From Chitinophaga ginsengisegetis (GTDB lineage: Bacteria > Bacteroidota > Bacteroidia > Chitinophagales > Chitinophagaceae), in the NCBI RefSeq assembly GCF_900168065.1, contig NZ_FUZZ01000004.1, positions 744,001-808,000 of the forward strand: DNA of 64,000 nt. The letters are read 5' to 3'. Both the position numbers and the translations under genes were made by a program. Shown piece by piece: positions 1-8,921 of the stretch. The notes under the pieces were generated by a model. It was not told where the DNA came from. It saw only the letters and a list, made by a program, of their open reading frames with translations, and did not search any database. Every line of letters begins with the position of its first letter. Positions within the stretch are counted from its first letter, which is position 1.

Positions 1-239
1 AGTTATTTGTAACACCTAAATACCTGACGGAAACCGTTAAAGAAATGACAGGCAAAAATGCAGGAGAAGTGATCGACGATTTCGTGATGCTGGAAGCCAA
101 ACTCCTGCTCGACGATCCGAAACTCAGCATCTCACAGGTAGCAGAGCTGCTGCATTTCAGCGACCAGTCTTTCTTTGGTAAATTCTTCAAACGACATACA
201 GGCTACTCCCCTAAAGAGTTCCGCGCTGTTCATCAATAA
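1..239 (+). CDS. AraC-family regulator, C-terminal end (partial)
   Basis: The reading frame is open from base 3 at the window edge and ends at TAA 237-239, so only about 78 C-terminal residues are visible. They form most of an AraC/XylS DNA-binding domain: a start like the first helix (VTPKYLTETVKEMTGKNAGE), then the second helix-turn-helix, LSISQVAELLHFSDQSFFGK, and the family ending FKRHTGYSPKEFR. The sensor part and the true start lie outside the window. A strong hairpin terminator follows, so it is probably not co-transcribed with the efflux operon downstream. The identity of the fold is secure; its target genes are unknown. Confidence 0.9.
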   Translation, partial: LFVTPKYLTETVKEMTGKNAGEVIDDFVMLEAKLLLDDPKLSISQVAELLHFSDQSFFGKFFKRHTGYSPKEFRAVHQ

Positions 240-287
240 AGATTATTGTTACGACTAACAGTGTAACAGTTGTAGGTTTAAGGTACA

Positions 288-320
288 GGCCGGGATACTC
301 TTACCCGGCCTCTTTTTTTT
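288..320 (+). terminator. Rho-independent terminator after the AraC gene
   Basis: A perfect 7-bp stem (GGCCGGG at 288-294 with CCCGGCC at 304-310), a 9-nt loop and a T-rich tail at 311-320. It lies 48 bp after the AraC stop codon and separates that gene from the efflux operon. Confidence 0.85.
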
Positions 321-413
321 CGTATGGCCATTACCGTATGTAGCTAAAAAACAAACCGACTTTCAGACCAGCTTACCCGATTTATCAACCTTTTCCCACG
401 CAATCATCTCCCC

Positions 414-430
414 TAATTTTGTGCGCACAA
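414..430 (+). promoter_or_regulatory. Promoter and probable TetR operator of the RND efflux operon
   Basis: TAATTTTG at 414-421 matches the Bacteroidota -7 consensus TAnnTTTG exactly. TTTT at 391-394, 19 nt upstream, is one base away from the -33 TTTG. A perfect 12-bp palindrome, TTGTGCGCACAA (419-430), overlaps the -7 box and expected start site, about 35 bp before the adaptor ATG. A repressor bound there would block the promoter. The TetR gene at the end of the same operon (6013-6615) is the natural candidate; that link is inference. Confidence 0.6.
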
Positions 431-464
431 TACTTGTATTTCATCATAGTAATAAAATCTGTTT

Positions 465-1493
465 ATGTCAACGACGTTTAAACCAGTTTCCTTTTTTATC
501 ATGGCGGCAGCACTTACCGCCTGTGGCAGCAATGAAATAAAACAACCGCAGCAATCTCCGGTGAAAGTGAACGTGTTTAAAGTTCAGAAAAGTGATATCG
601 CCCGGGAGCTGGTTTACTCTGGCACCATAGAACCTGATAATACCGCGGAGATAGGATTTGCAGTACCCGGCGTGGTAAATAATATTGCTGTGGAAGAAGG
701 ACAGCTGGTGAAACAGGGACAGTTACTGGCATCGCTCGACGCCACCGAATACAGCAATTCACTTGCCATTGCCAACGCATCGCTCGACCAGGCAGAAGAC
801 CTATATGGCCGTTTGAATGCACTCTATGAAAAAGGTAGCTTGCCCGCGAAAGATTATATCGACATAAAAACAAAACTGGCACAAGCCAAAGCCAATAAAC
901 TGATCAGCGCCAAACATATCGCCGACAGCCGCCTTTATGCGCCCATCACAGGCATCATTACCGCCCGGAAAATTGAAAGAGGCAGCGCAGCCGCTCCCGG
1001 CGTTCCGGCGTTTACCATCATCAAAACAGATATGGTATACGCAAAAGTAACCGTGCCTGAAAGCGAAGTAGGCGCATTGAAACAAGGCGCCGGTGCAATG
1101 GTATTTATTCCCACGCTGAACGACAGCACCGCCGGGAAGATCACTATCATCAACCCCCAGGCAGATGCCACCTCACGTACTTACAGCGTCAAAATAAAAC
1201 TGAATAATCAACACGGACAGCTCCTTCCAGGCATGCTGGCCACCATTAAAATGAATACCGGCAGCACCGTGAACGCACTTACCATCCCGGCCACCGCAGT
1301 AGTAAGGGATGCAGACGATATCACGTACGTATTTATCACCAACGCGCAAAATAAAGCCGTACGTAAACGTATCACTGTAGGCGCACTCACCGGCAAAAAT
1401 GAAGTAGTGGTAACAACCGGATTAAATGGCGGCGAACAGGTAGTTACCGCAGGACATTCCAACCTGAAAGACGGCACCGCCATCAGCCTGTAG
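465..1493 (+). CDS. RND efflux periplasmic adaptor (membrane fusion) lipoprotein
   Basis: A 342-residue adaptor that would bridge the inner-membrane RND pump at 1533-4652 and the TolC-like channel at 4698-5981. It has a lipoprotein signal with lipobox LTAC/G (Cys20). Next come a beta-strand region with the biotinyl-lipoyl-like signature (VEEGQLVKQGQLLASLDATE, about residues 76-95), a helical hairpin (about 95-150), the second lipoyl half (RLYAPITGIITARKIERGSA) and C-terminal beta-barrel domains. Length and domain order are normal for the HlyD/AcrA family. First gene of a four-gene operon. The substrate cannot be told from sequence. Confidence 0.93.
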   Translation: MSTTFKPVSFFIMAAALTACGSNEIKQPQQSPVKVNVFKVQKSDIARELVYSGTIEPDNTAEIGFAVPGVVNNIAVEEGQLVKQGQLLASLDATEYSNSLAIANASLDQAEDLYGRLNALYEKGSLPAKDYIDIKTKLAQAKANKLISAKHIADSRLYAPITGIITARKIERGSAAAPGVPAFTIIKTDMVYAKVTVPESEVGALKQGAGAMVFIPTLNDSTAGKITIINPQADATSRTYSVKIKLNNQHGQLLPGMLATIKMNTGSTVNALTIPATAVVRDADDITYVFITNAQNKAVRKRITVGALTGKNEVVVTTGLNGGEQVVTAGHSNLKDGTAISL

Positions 1494-1532
1494 CATTAAA
1501 CAATTTTTACTTAGTCCGACAATCCTGGAAGA

Positions 1533-4500
1533 ATGAAAAAAAGAAAGATCAGCTTCATTGAAGCTGCCATGCGATATAAACAGGTAACCATCGTGGTAAC
1601 GGCATTGCTGCTCCTGCTGGGCACCTACTCACTGCTCAATATGCCGCGGTCCGAGAACCCGAAGATAGATATGCCCGTAGCAATGGTATACGCATTTTAC
1701 CCCGGCGCAGATGAAGTACAAATGGAAAAACAGGTAACCAATAAAATAGAACAATACCTGTTTTCCTTTGAAGAAGTAAACAAGGCGAAAACCAAATCAC
1801 AGACAAAAGACGGCCAGGTTTTCATCACCGTGGAATTACACACCAGTATCAAAGACCGGAAAAAATTCTGGAGCACCCTGCAACATGGCCTCAATACCGT
1901 AGCCAGGCAATCGCTTCCCTCCGGTGTAATTGGTCCTGTAGTGAACAGTAATTTTGGAGATGTAACCGCACAAATCATTACGGTATCCTCTAATCAACGC
2001 AGTTATGCCGAGATAGAAAAGTACCTGGATAAAATAGAAGACGGGCTCAAAATCATTCCGGAAGTGTCCAAAATAAACAGGTCCGGCGGCCAGAAGCAAC
2101 AACTATATGTTACCATCGATGATCAGAAGATGCAGCAGTATGGTTTTGACCTGTCAACTATTATCCGCACCCTGCAAATGCAGAACGTAACCGGCTATTC
2201 AGGAGAAATGACCATCAGCTCCAATACCTTCCCGGTGTTCACCAACAGCCAGTATAAAACCGAAGCAGACATCGCATCACAGATTATTTATACCACACCG
2301 CAAGGCACAGTAGTACGACTGAAAGATGTAGCGAAAATTGAACGCCGCTTTGAAGAGCCATCTTCGTTTATCCGTATAGGTGACGACAAGGTAATGATGC
2401 TCGCCATTGAAATGCAGCCAGGCAACAACATCGTGCAGTTCGGGCATATTGTACAGGATAAGCTGAAAGAGATCCAACAGGATTTTCCGGAAGATGTAAA
2501 AATAACCACCATCGTAAACCAGCCGGAAGTAGTGGATGAAAGCATCCGTCACTTTATGAAGGAGTTTGGTTTAGCCATCGCCTCCGTAATCATAGTGGTG
2601 ATGCTGCTGTTGCCTGTGCGCGTGGCAGCCGTATCCTCCCTCGCCGCACCGATCTCTATTCTTATTACGTTTGGCCTGATCAATATCATGGGCATAGAAC
2701 TGCACCAGGTAACCCTCGCCGCGCTGATTATTGTATTGGGAATGGTGGTGGATAATGCGATTGTAGTGGTAGACAATTATATTGAAAAGCTGGATGAAGA
2801 CATCACGCCGTGGACCGCTGCCTGGCAGGCGGCCAAACAGTTGTCGCTCCCCATTTTCACCGCAACGCTGGCTATCATCTTTGCCTTCGCGCCACTGGCC
2901 TTGTTCATGAACGGCATCTCCAAAGATTTCATCGCCGCTCTCCCGGTAACCATAGCAGTGGCATTGATCACCTCAATGGCGGTGGCTTTGCTGTTAACGC
3001 CATACACCTGTTATGTATTTATCAAGAAAGGGCTGAAGCATAAAGTAAGTACCACCAAACAAAGAAAAAGCCTGCTGGATCGTTTACAGAACACGTTTAA
3101 CAAAGGCATTGAGCTGGCTTTCCGCTTCCCGAAAACAACCGTGGGCATTGCCGCAGGCGCCGTCGTACTGGCACTGGTGCTGGCAGGAAAAGTGAAACAG
3201 GAGTTCTTCCCGCTGAGCGAAAGCAAACAGTTTAACGCCGAAATATGGATGGCCAACGGCACCTCCCTCGAAGAAACAGAACGGGTGGTGAAGCTCGTGG
3301 AACAGGAACTGCAAAAGGACAAGCGCGTAACCAGCATCGCCAGCTTTGTTGGCACCAGCTCTCCCCGGTTCAATGTTACCTATGCACCGGAGATGCCCCG
3401 CCGGAACTTCGCGCAGGTATTTATTACCACTTCCGGCAACGACGCTACCAACGACCTGGTAAAGGAATACCTGCCAAAGTTTGAAGGCTTTGTACCCAAC
3501 GGCTATATCCGCCTGCGGCAACTGAGCATGCAGGAAGGTTCTCCGCTGGCCATACGCATCATCGGCGAAGATCTCCATGATCAGAAGCGCGTTGCCGCAC
3601 AGGTAACAGAGATCCTCCGGCATACGCACGGCGCCAACTGGGTACGCTCCGATTATGAAGACGATTACCTCGGCGTAAGCCTCAAAATAAAAGAAGATGC
3701 GGCCGCCAGATTGGGTGTTTCCAACCAGCTGATCACACAAACCATCGGCGCCGGCCTGAAAGGCTATGCCGTATCCCAGATCTGGGAGGGCGACAAACCC
3801 ATAGACATCTTCCTCCGGCTGGATGCCAATAACAGGAAAGAGTTCAGTGACCTCAGCAATCTTCATCTCATCAGCATGTATGGCAGCAAGGTGCCGTTGA
3901 AGGAAGTAGCGGAACTCACGCCTTCGTGGCATACGGGCGTAATAGCCCACAGAAACGGTATCCGTACCCTCACGGTATTGTCTGAAGCACAAATGGGCGT
4001 AATGGCCTCCGAAATACTGAAGAAAGCGCAGCCCGAAATTGAGAAGCTGCAGCTGCCACCGGGCATCAGTATCCAATACGGCGGCGATGCGGAATCGTCC
4101 GGCGAAAATGCGCCGGGCATGGGTTTAGCATTGGGCACCAGCCTGATCCTGATCCTGCTTACGTTGCTGTTCCAGTTTAAAACCTTCGGGAAAACGCTGA
4201 TCATCCTGGCCACTTTCCCGCTCAGTTTACTGGGCGCCTTCCTCGGCCTGTATGTAACCGGTAATCCGATGGGCATGACCGCCTTCATGGGTATCATCAG
4301 CCTGATAGGCATCGTGGTGCGTAATGGTATTATCCTCGTGGACTATGCCGATGAACTGATACGGGACCACGGCTATACGATAAAAGCCGCCGCACTTGGC
4401 GCCGCCAAACGGCGTATGCGTCCCATCTTCCTCACATCGGCAGCAGCAGCCATTGGCGTGTTGCCCATGATCATCGGAAAATCACCGCTGTGGGCGCCGC

Positions 4501-4652
4501 TGGGCAGCGTACTGGCGTCGGGGTTAATTGTATCGATGATACTCACCCTGTTTGTGATTCCCGTGCTTTACTACCTTTTTGTAAGACCCGCACCGGAAGC
4601 TGCGGAAGCGCCTGATGCAACCGTGGAAATCATGTATAAACCGGCGCATTAA
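1533..4652 (+). CDS. RND efflux pump, inner-membrane permease (HAE1/AcrB type)
   Basis: A 1039-residue proton-driven pump, full length for the family, with the usual internal duplication: one N-terminal membrane helix (residues ~15-33), a large periplasmic loop, a helix bundle around 345-500, then a second loop and bundle (~865-1025). The TM4 region reads GMVVDNAIVVVDN (around residue 407), so only the first of the two adjacent acidic residues of AcrB is kept. The TM10 region reads VVRNGIILVDYADE, with Arg where AcrB has Lys. Both changes may be normal for this subfamily. It starts 39 bp after the adaptor and is followed by the TolC gene after 45 bp. Confidence 0.95.
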   Translation: MKKRKISFIEAAMRYKQVTIVVTALLLLLGTYSLLNMPRSENPKIDMPVAMVYAFYPGADEVQMEKQVTNKIEQYLFSFEEVNKAKTKSQTKDGQVFITVELHTSIKDRKKFWSTLQHGLNTVARQSLPSGVIGPVVNSNFGDVTAQIITVSSNQRSYAEIEKYLDKIEDGLKIIPEVSKINRSGGQKQQLYVTIDDQKMQQYGFDLSTIIRTLQMQNVTGYSGEMTISSNTFPVFTNSQYKTEADIASQIIYTTPQGTVVRLKDVAKIERRFEEPSSFIRIGDDKVMMLAIEMQPGNNIVQFGHIVQDKLKEIQQDFPEDVKITTIVNQPEVVDESIRHFMKEFGLAIASVIIVVMLLLPVRVAAVSSLAAPISILITFGLINIMGIELHQVTLAALIIVLGMVVDNAIVVVDNYIEKLDEDITPWTAAWQAAKQLSLPIFTATLAIIFAFAPLALFMNGISKDFIAALPVTIAVALITSMAVALLLTPYTCYVFIKKGLKHKVSTTKQRKSLLDRLQNTFNKGIELAFRFPKTTVGIAAGAVVLALVLAGKVKQEFFPLSESKQFNAEIWMANGTSLEETERVVKLVEQELQKDKRVTSIASFVGTSSPRFNVTYAPEMPRRNFAQVFITTSGNDATNDLVKEYLPKFEGFVPNGYIRLRQLSMQEGSPLAIRIIGEDLHDQKRVAAQVTEILRHTHGANWVRSDYEDDYLGVSLKIKEDAAARLGVSNQLITQTIGAGLKGYAVSQIWEGDKPIDIFLRLDANNRKEFSDLSNLHLISMYGSKVPLKEVAELTPSWHTGVIAHRNGIRTLTVLSEAQMGVMASEILKKAQPEIEKLQLPPGISIQYGGDAESSGENAPGMGLALGTSLILILLTLLFQFKTFGKTLIILATFPLSLLGAFLGLYVTGNPMGMTAFMGIISLIGIVVRNGIILVDYADELIRDHGYTIKAAALGAAKRRMRPIFLTSAAAAIGVLPMIIGKSPLWAPLGSVLASGLIVSMILTLFVIPVLYYLFVRPAPEAAEAPDATVEIMYKPAH

Positions 4653-4697
4653 TTTATCCATACTGCCGGTGGCAGGAATATTTATAAAACAACAGCA

Positions 4698-5981
4698 ATG
4701 AAATCAAGATCCATATTTATTATAATGGCGGTGCTGGCAGGGAATGTGACAATGGCACAAACGCCGGTACTATCCATCGCCGATTGCCAGCGGATGGCAC
4801 TGGAACAGAATAAAAAAATAAAGGCCGCACAATTTGAAATCAACGCGGCCCAGGCGGCGCTCAAATCGGCGGAAGCCAATGCCTACCCTTCTATCGACGG
4901 ATCAGTACTGGGCGCATACCTCGGCAAACCCATTGGCGGCGCATTAAACGGCGCCATTCCGGAATACTTTGCCACTGCTTCTGTTACGGCTACACAACCC
5001 ATTTATGCAGGCGGAAAAATCCGCGCGGGCAAAGCCGCCGCTGCAAAAGGTATCAGCATCCGGGAAAATCAGAAAGCCCTTACTTCCGCAGAAGTGCTGC
5101 TGAATGTAAATAAAGCATACTGGCAGATCGTACAGGCCAACGAAAAAATAATCCTCGCCCGCAGGTACCAGGAGATGCTGACGTCTTTACAAAAAGAATT
5201 AAAGAATTCCTTCGACGCAGGACTCATCTACAAAAATGACCTGCTCCGCGTGGAGGTAAATCTGAATGAAGCCGCGGTGAATCTTTCGCAGGCAGAAGAT
5301 GGCTTTGTGCTCGCAAAACTTTACCTGGCGCAGATCACAGGCATGCCCGGCAATACGGCTTTTGCAGTAGCGGATTCGGTTACAGGCGACTTCAACGAGC
5401 TTACCCTCAAAGAATGGCAAAACGCCGCAGACAACCGCCCGGAAATAAAACTCCTGAAAAACTCGCTGGAAGCAGAAGCGCTACAGAAGAAAATACTGAA
5501 AGGCGATCTGCTCCCCACCATCGGTGTAAGCGCCGCGGGCCTCGCCACCGCCGGAAAAGGCGTGAATATCAGCAACGGCAATGATTTCATGGGATCATAT
5601 TACGGTCTTGCCAGTATCAGCATCCCCATCTTCGACTGGGGCAAAAAGGCCAGTAAAATAAAAGAACAATCTTTTAAGATCTCAGCACAGCAGCAACAAC
5701 TGGAGGAAACAAAGGAACTGATCAGCATTGAAGTACAACAGGCCTATCTCGCCCTTAATCAATCTGTCAGAAAAATAAATAAATCACTCCTGTCGCTGAC
5801 ACAGGCGGAGGAAAACCTCAAACTGGCCAACGACCGGCTCAAAGCCGGCACCATCACCGGTAAAGACGTGCAGGAAGCGCAGGCCATCTGGCAACAGGCA
5901 TACAGCAGCATTATTGACAGTAAAGTGGAATATAAGATCAACGAAGCGGCTTATAAAAAAGCAACCGGAACCCTGCAATAA
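4698..5981 (+). CDS. TolC-family outer-membrane efflux channel
   Basis: A 427-residue protein with a cleavable signal peptide (to about MTMAQ) and two repeated outer-membrane-efflux-protein halves made of long amphipathic helices. The first half begins SIADCQRMALEQNKKIKAAQ and the second carries the family phrase SISIPIFDWGKKASKIKEQ. The length fits TolC/OprM-type channels. Third gene of the efflux operon, completing the tripartite system with the adaptor and pump. A cognate TetR gene follows after 31 bp. Confidence 0.94.
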   Translation: MKSRSIFIIMAVLAGNVTMAQTPVLSIADCQRMALEQNKKIKAAQFEINAAQAALKSAEANAYPSIDGSVLGAYLGKPIGGALNGAIPEYFATASVTATQPIYAGGKIRAGKAAAAKGISIRENQKALTSAEVLLNVNKAYWQIVQANEKIILARRYQEMLTSLQKELKNSFDAGLIYKNDLLRVEVNLNEAAVNLSQAEDGFVLAKLYLAQITGMPGNTAFAVADSVTGDFNELTLKEWQNAADNRPEIKLLKNSLEAEALQKKILKGDLLPTIGVSAAGLATAGKGVNISNGNDFMGSYYGLASISIPIFDWGKKASKIKEQSFKISAQQQQLEETKELISIEVQQAYLALNQSVRKINKSLLSLTQAEENLKLANDRLKAGTITGKDVQEAQAIWQQAYSSIIDSKVEYKINEAAYKKATGTLQ

Positions 5982-6012
5982 TCAATTCCTGTAACAGCAA
6001 AAACTGCATTGT

Positions 6013-6615
6013 ATGAAAAAAGAAAAAGAGAAGATAATGGCCACCGCATCGGCATTATTCTGCCACAGCGGTATCAGGAGCATTACAGTGGAAGATATCA
6101 TGAAAAACTGCAGCATGTCTAAAAGAACCTTCTATGAATACTTCAACAGTAAAGATCAACTGGTGGAGTTCATCATAGAGCAATGGACTGCGAAGTCCGT
6201 CAGGTACCTGTCGCTGAACCGGTATGTATCGGTGAATGCCATCTCAGAAATGAGTAACTTTTTCCGCATCACCGAAAATATTCTCCGGCGCATTAAGCCC
6301 ATCTTTTTTCATGAACTCAGAAAGTACTATGCAGGCAGCTGGAAAAAACTTGACCAGTTCAGGGATGACGCCCTTATTCCTTTCCTGGTGCAAAATATTG
6401 ACCGCGGACATAAGGAAGAAATTTACCGCAGCAACATCGACCGGGACCTCATCGGGGAAATACACTTTACCTGTTTGCAGATTATCCTGGAAGACATCTG
6501 GATGCCGGGCGTTAACCCGGAAAGGGTTTATCGTGAAATGAATATGATATTTCTACACGGACTGGTAAATATAAAAGGCATGAAACTAATGGACGAAAGA
6601 CGGGATGATGATTAA
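6013..6615 (+). CDS. TetR/AcrR-family transcriptional regulator
   Basis: A 200-residue regulator with the N-terminal TetR helix-turn-helix: IMATASALFCHSGIRSITVE, then DIMKNCSMSKRTFYEYFNSK (residues ~9-55), followed by a helical ligand domain with no recognisable specificity. It is the last gene of the RND operon and ends at a 15-bp hairpin. By analogy with AcrR-type systems it probably represses its own operon through the palindrome at 419-430; this is inferred from position and symmetry. Confidence 0.92.
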   Translation: MKKEKEKIMATASALFCHSGIRSITVEDIMKNCSMSKRTFYEYFNSKDQLVEFIIEQWTAKSVRYLSLNRYVSVNAISEMSNFFRITENILRRIKPIFFHELRKYYAGSWKKLDQFRDDALIPFLVQNIDRGHKEEIYRSNIDRDLIGEIHFTCLQIILEDIWMPGVNPERVYREMNMIFLHGLVNIKGMKLMDERRDDD

Positions 6616-6620
6616 ACAGC

Positions 6621-6660
6621 TCCGGTACTGAACAGGCGGATGCGTCTGTTCAGTACCGGA
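6621..6660. terminator. Hairpin terminator between convergent genes
   Basis: A perfect 15-bp inverted repeat (6621-6635 with 6646-6660) and a 10-nt loop, lying between the TetR stop and the convergent esterase stop. It is symmetrical and could end transcription from both sides. The T-run is weak on both strands, so termination is inferred from the stem and its location. Confidence 0.65.
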
Positions 6661-6670
6661 TATATCAACC

Positions 6671-8215
6671 TTACTTCCCGCTGAAAAGCATTGCTGCCGG
6701 AAGGGGGAAATCCTCCTGCCCTTCTGTTTTAAGATAAACGGGCTGCAAGTCATTTCCATTCTTTTTATGAAAATAGTTGATCCGAAACGGGTAAAATCCT
6801 TTCTCCAGGGGCACCATAAAGCTCTCCCCTTCATCTGCCTTGAAATGCACACCAAGAATTAACCGGTTATTCAAATACACCTTTGTATGCTCATTGCCGG
6901 TTCCCATCTCAAAAATATAATATCCCGGTTCACTGATCTTAATATACCCCTCCTGCACCAGTGCGTAATTATTTTTCTTTGAAGTTTTATTAAGATTAAA
7001 ATCTGTCGTGGCAATACCTGTTTCACCCGGCTTTAATTTCCTGAAATCAGGTATGGTATCCCAGTTGCCTTCATAATATTTATACCGCAGTCCTCCCGGC
7101 TTCGATCCTGCCGGCATTGCCGCAGCCGGAAACACTTCTCCCACCTGGAAAAAAGCACTGGCTGATTTATTGTATTCTTTTCGTTTACCCATAGAGGTGA
7201 CGATTATTTTTGCATCCTTATCGATCGTAATGGGCGTTTCTTCGCCTGTTATCCGGGGAGAATAAATACCGGGTGTTGTACCATCAGTTGTATAATGGAG
7301 ATATGCATCTGCTGCCAGGTTATAGCATATTAATTTAAAAGGCTTGTTGCGCAATACGATGCCGTTATCCGGCTTGATAGCAATTTTCCGGGACGTAGGA
7401 TACCCTCCTGTAGACGCATAGAACCCGCCATAGGAAAATTTCAGTCCTTCCCAGAAGCCTTTAAAATTTGTTGAATAATGGGTTTCATTGCTATACTGCA
7501 CACATTTCCAGTCGAGGCCGGCGGGGGCTTTTGCTTTGAGAATGGAATCCATTCCCGCCACGCCCATGAATTGATAAGCCGCACCTTCGCGGCCGGCAAT
7601 AAAAAGCGTGTTGTTCAAGGTATCCCGGTGAGCAAATTTTTCAGCGGCCAGTTTATGCAGGTAAAAATTATCCCACCACAAACTCGGATCAATAGCTACA
7701 TAGGAAGTAAACAGATCGGGCGCCGTTAAAAATGTATACATTACAAACAGTCCGCCCATTGAACCGCCATACAACGTATGCCCGCCCGATTTTGCGTGAT
7801 ACTGCCTGTTGATATAGGGCATCAGTTCATTCCGGAAAAACAACAGGAACCGGTTGGCCTCCCCTGTATTGGCCGATGTTTTTGTTGGCGCCAGATCTCT
7901 TTCCCGCATATTCACGCCATCCCGTACAAAGTCCGGAATGCCCACCAGGATAGTGTTTTTGGGAATAAAGCCTTCCCATTGCAAAAGGCTCCATTCCACA
8001 TTCAAAAAGTCCGGGATGTCGCCCAGGCAATATATTACTTCGTATTGGATGGCGGGATCGTAATTCTTCGGGAGCACCACATTCACGGGCCTGGTTTCCT
8101 TTAGTATGGCGGAAAAAAGGGAATCTTTCACCGGGGAAATATCCTGCGATCTGGCGATAATGCTGATCAGAAGCAGGATGAGCAGCTGAACTTTAGCGAT
8201 GGTAAATGCTTTCAT
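6671..8215 (-). CDS. Secreted Fes/IroE-like esterase with two extra C-terminal domains
   Basis: A 514-residue secreted protein (hydrophobic signal to about residue 23). Residues ~35-270 form an alpha/beta-hydrolase of the putative-esterase (enterochelin esterase-like) family, with nucleophile Ser152 in YGGSMGG and a candidate catalytic His in SNETHYSTNF. Residues ~295-365 (LHYTTDGTTPGIYSP) resemble the chitobiase/beta-hexosaminidase C-terminal type of domain. Residues ~380-500 (LRYKYYEGNWDTIPDF, then ISEPGYYIFEMGTGNE) look like a PA14 carbohydrate-binding domain. The extra domains suggest a polysaccharide substrate rather than a siderophore, but this is inference. It lies alone between the efflux operon and the XRE module. 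Confidence 0.85.
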   Translation of the reverse strand: MKAFTIAKVQLLILLLISIIARSQDISPVKDSLFSAILKETRPVNVVLPKNYDPAIQYEVIYCLGDIPDFLNVEWSLLQWEGFIPKNTILVGIPDFVRDGVNMRERDLAPTKTSANTGEANRFLLFFRNELMPYINRQYHAKSGGHTLYGGSMGGLFVMYTFLTAPDLFTSYVAIDPSLWWDNFYLHKLAAEKFAHRDTLNNTLFIAGREGAAYQFMGVAGMDSILKAKAPAGLDWKCVQYSNETHYSTNFKGFWEGLKFSYGGFYASTGGYPTSRKIAIKPDNGIVLRNKPFKLICYNLAADAYLHYTTDGTTPGIYSPRITGEETPITIDKDAKIIVTSMGKRKEYNKSASAFFQVGEVFPAAAMPAGSKPGGLRYKYYEGNWDTIPDFRKLKPGETGIATTDFNLNKTSKKNNYALVQEGYIKISEPGYYIFEMGTGNEHTKVYLNNRLILGVHFKADEGESFMVPLEKGFYPFRINYFHKKNGNDLQPVYLKTEGQEDFPLPAAMLFSGK

Positions 8216-8296
8216 TGATAAGGTATCTTATAAAAATAAGGGTTTTCGGCCAGTGATGGTAATCCTTCGCAGGCCGTCAATAAAATTTGTCTTTTT

Positions 8297-8312
8297 GTAA
8301 AGTATACTTTAC
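8297..8312. promoter_or_regulatory. Perfect 16-bp palindrome, probable operator of the XRE module
   Basis: GTAAAGTATACTTTAC is fully self-complementary and sits 26 bp before the preferred start of the membrane protein gene (8338), 81 bp from the divergent esterase start. A dimeric XRE regulator is encoded in the same two-gene unit (8698-8901) and is the likely ligand. Regulator assignment is inference from proximity. Confidence 0.55.
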
Positions 8313-8337
8313 TTTTATGATAGAAAATATCTTCCCT

Positions 8338-8691
8338 ATGTTTACAGCCACAAAATATTTTGGCATCGCACTGGTGCTTGCAGGCATCCCGCTTTTCTGG
8401 ATGAACCATGCGCAAACCGGGTCCGAACTGCCGCTCATCACCGGGTTATTCCTGGTACTTTTTACCCGCGAAAAAACAGAAGATGAAAGGGCGCAAAGCC
8501 TGCGAGCCAATGCACTGATGATCAGCTTTGCGTTGGGATATATCATTGAAGTGGGAACTACCTATCTTCATAGCAAAGGCGTACTGGCCTTTCAGCTGTC
8601 TACTCCCCGCTACTTTATCATGCTGGTGCTCACCCTGGGTATCCTGATATTTTACACCAGGTTGCTCTTCACCGGCAGCTACAGCAAGTAA
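8338..8691 (+). CDS. Small integral membrane protein paired with XRE regulator
   Basis: About 118 residues if started at ATG 8338; ATG 8317 is an alternative, and an earlier TTG start at 8287 would lie upstream of the palindrome and is disfavoured. It has membrane segments near the start (FGIALVLAGIPLFWM), then LPLITGLFLVLF, a middle segment (ALMISFALGYIIEV) and a C-terminal one (FIMLVLTLGILIFYTRLLF), with a polar stretch TREKTEDERAQSLRANA between. It is 6 bp upstream of the XRE gene. Small membrane proteins of this kind often pair with short XRE regulators, but the function is unknown. Confidence 0.75.
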   Translation: MFTATKYFGIALVLAGIPLFWMNHAQTGSELPLITGLFLVLFTREKTEDERAQSLRANALMISFALGYIIEVGTTYLHSKGVLAFQLSTPRYFIMLVLTLGILIFYTRLLFTGSYSK

Positions 8692-8697
8692 GGCGAT

Positions 8698-8901
8698 ATG
8701 AAAAACACGATTAAAGTGGAAAGGGCCAAACAAAATATCACGCAGGGGGAACTGGCGGAAAAAGCGAATGTATCCAGGCAAACCATTAACGCCATAGAAC
8801 TGGGTAAGTTTATTCCCTCTACATTACTGGCGTTAAAAATAGCGCGCATCTTTGGGACTACCGTTGAACAGCTGTTTACACTGGAACCGCATGATGAATA
8901 A
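8698..8901 (+). CDS. Short XRE-family transcriptional regulator
   Basis: A 67-residue protein that is almost entirely a Cro/C1-type helix-turn-helix: VERAKQNITQGELAEKANVS, then RQTINAIELGKFIPSTLLAL, then KIARIFGTTVEQLF. It is of the compact YozG-like type without a sensor domain. It starts 6 bp after the membrane protein gene, so the two are co-transcribed. It probably autoregulates through the palindrome at 8297-8312. Confidence 0.9.
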   Translation: MKNTIKVERAKQNITQGELAEKANVSRQTINAIELGKFIPSTLLALKIARIFGTTVEQLFTLEPHDE

Positions 8902-8921
8902 AACAACTGCTGGCAATTTTT

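Noticed and set aside
3084..4076. 330-codon open frame on the minus strand
   Set aside because: Lies wholly inside the RND pump gene on the opposite strand; composition is that of an antisense shadow and no domain is seen.
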